A stretch of DNA of 64,000 bases, from positions 10,218,755 through 10,282,754 of the forward strand of contig NC_049992.1 in NCBI RefSeq assembly GCF_000003815.2, in the 5' to 3' direction. The stretch comes from Branchiostoma floridae. Its lineage: Eukaryota > Chordata > Leptocardii > Amphioxiformes > Branchiostomatidae. Below are positions 63,730 through 64,000 of this stretch, one piece after another (the first letter of the stretch is position 1; every line of letters starts with the position of its first letter). A program made the translations under genes and the position numbers. The notes under the pieces were generated by a model, which ran no database searches, had not been told where the DNA came from, and saw only the letters and a program-made list of their open reading frames with translations.

Positions 63730-64000
63730 CTGTGAGGAGGGGAGAAAAAGAATGAGAAAATATGGTCAGCTGGCACGACATACATCACAGCACAGGAAGC
63801 AGTAAAGACCAAACCGATATCCAGATATCTATCCACAGGACATGAGGAAATAGTAGGAATTTGTGCACAGCTTCTCACGTTTAAAATCCAGCTGAGGTGT
63901 GTATAGCTGGTGTCAGTTTTACGAAAGGCAGGTCAATGTTATGTAACTTGTGGCCATTTTACGTCACTCAATAACCACACATTTTATGTGAATTTGTGAA

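Overview
This is eukaryotic, intron-rich genomic DNA from a draft assembly. It has six runs of N, long introns with GT-AG boundaries, AT-rich spacers and many short foldback (MITE-like) repeats. Four recognisable genes are present, all typical animal genes, and no bacterial or viral gene was found. The proteins resemble vertebrate orthologues closely, the linkage resembles human 1p36, and the window carries one calsyntenin and one dishevelled gene. An invertebrate chordate, most likely an amphioxus (Branchiostoma), fits best; that assignment is inference, not proof.

Layout. 1-3440: repeats, and perhaps the introns of an unidentified minus-strand gene whose first coding exon is at 3441-3499. 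3500-4150: a GC/CpG-rich divergent promoter with a TCTCGCGAGA palindrome and ETS-like sites. 5112-10552 (+): LZIC, six coding exons, 190 aa, the same length as human LZIC. 10553-23850: about 13 kb with no gene I can support, only foldback repeats and a few unexplained small ORFs. 23992-42470 (+): a complete calsyntenin gene, 19 coding exons, 1049 aa, with a 3' UTR reaching about 44.2 kb. 44.4-45.0 kb: an unclassified repeat with a hairpin and a perfect 63-bp tandem duplication. 45700-46359 (+): an intronless EXOSC5 (exosome subunit RRP46). 46.9-47.65 kb: a foldback element. 51026-63729 (-): the 3' nine coding exons of a dishevelled gene (PDZ, DEP, proline-rich tail, stop); its DIX half lies beyond the right edge.

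How the genes relate. LZIC, CLSTN and DVL look like an old chordate linkage: in human, LZIC, CTNNBIP1 and CLSTN1 are adjacent at 1p36 and DVL1 lies on the same arm. Dishevelled is the hub of Wnt signalling, and LZIC carries the ICAT-type domain first known in a beta-catenin inhibitor. Calsyntenin is a synaptic membrane protein and kinesin-1 cargo adaptor. EXOSC5 is housekeeping and sits between the convergent CLSTN/EXOSC5 and DVL transcription units.

Most interesting signals: (1) a second, vertebrate-like C-terminal coding exon of calsyntenin at 42816-42863, downstream of the first stop, giving two alternative kinesin-binding tails; (2) an acidic N-terminal insert in calsyntenin encoded by two frame-neutral exons; (3) the TCTCGCGAGA divergent promoter; (4) a single-exon EXOSC5; (5) a repeat family present as a long copy and an internally deleted copy; (6) over-representation of the palindrome TAACGTTA.
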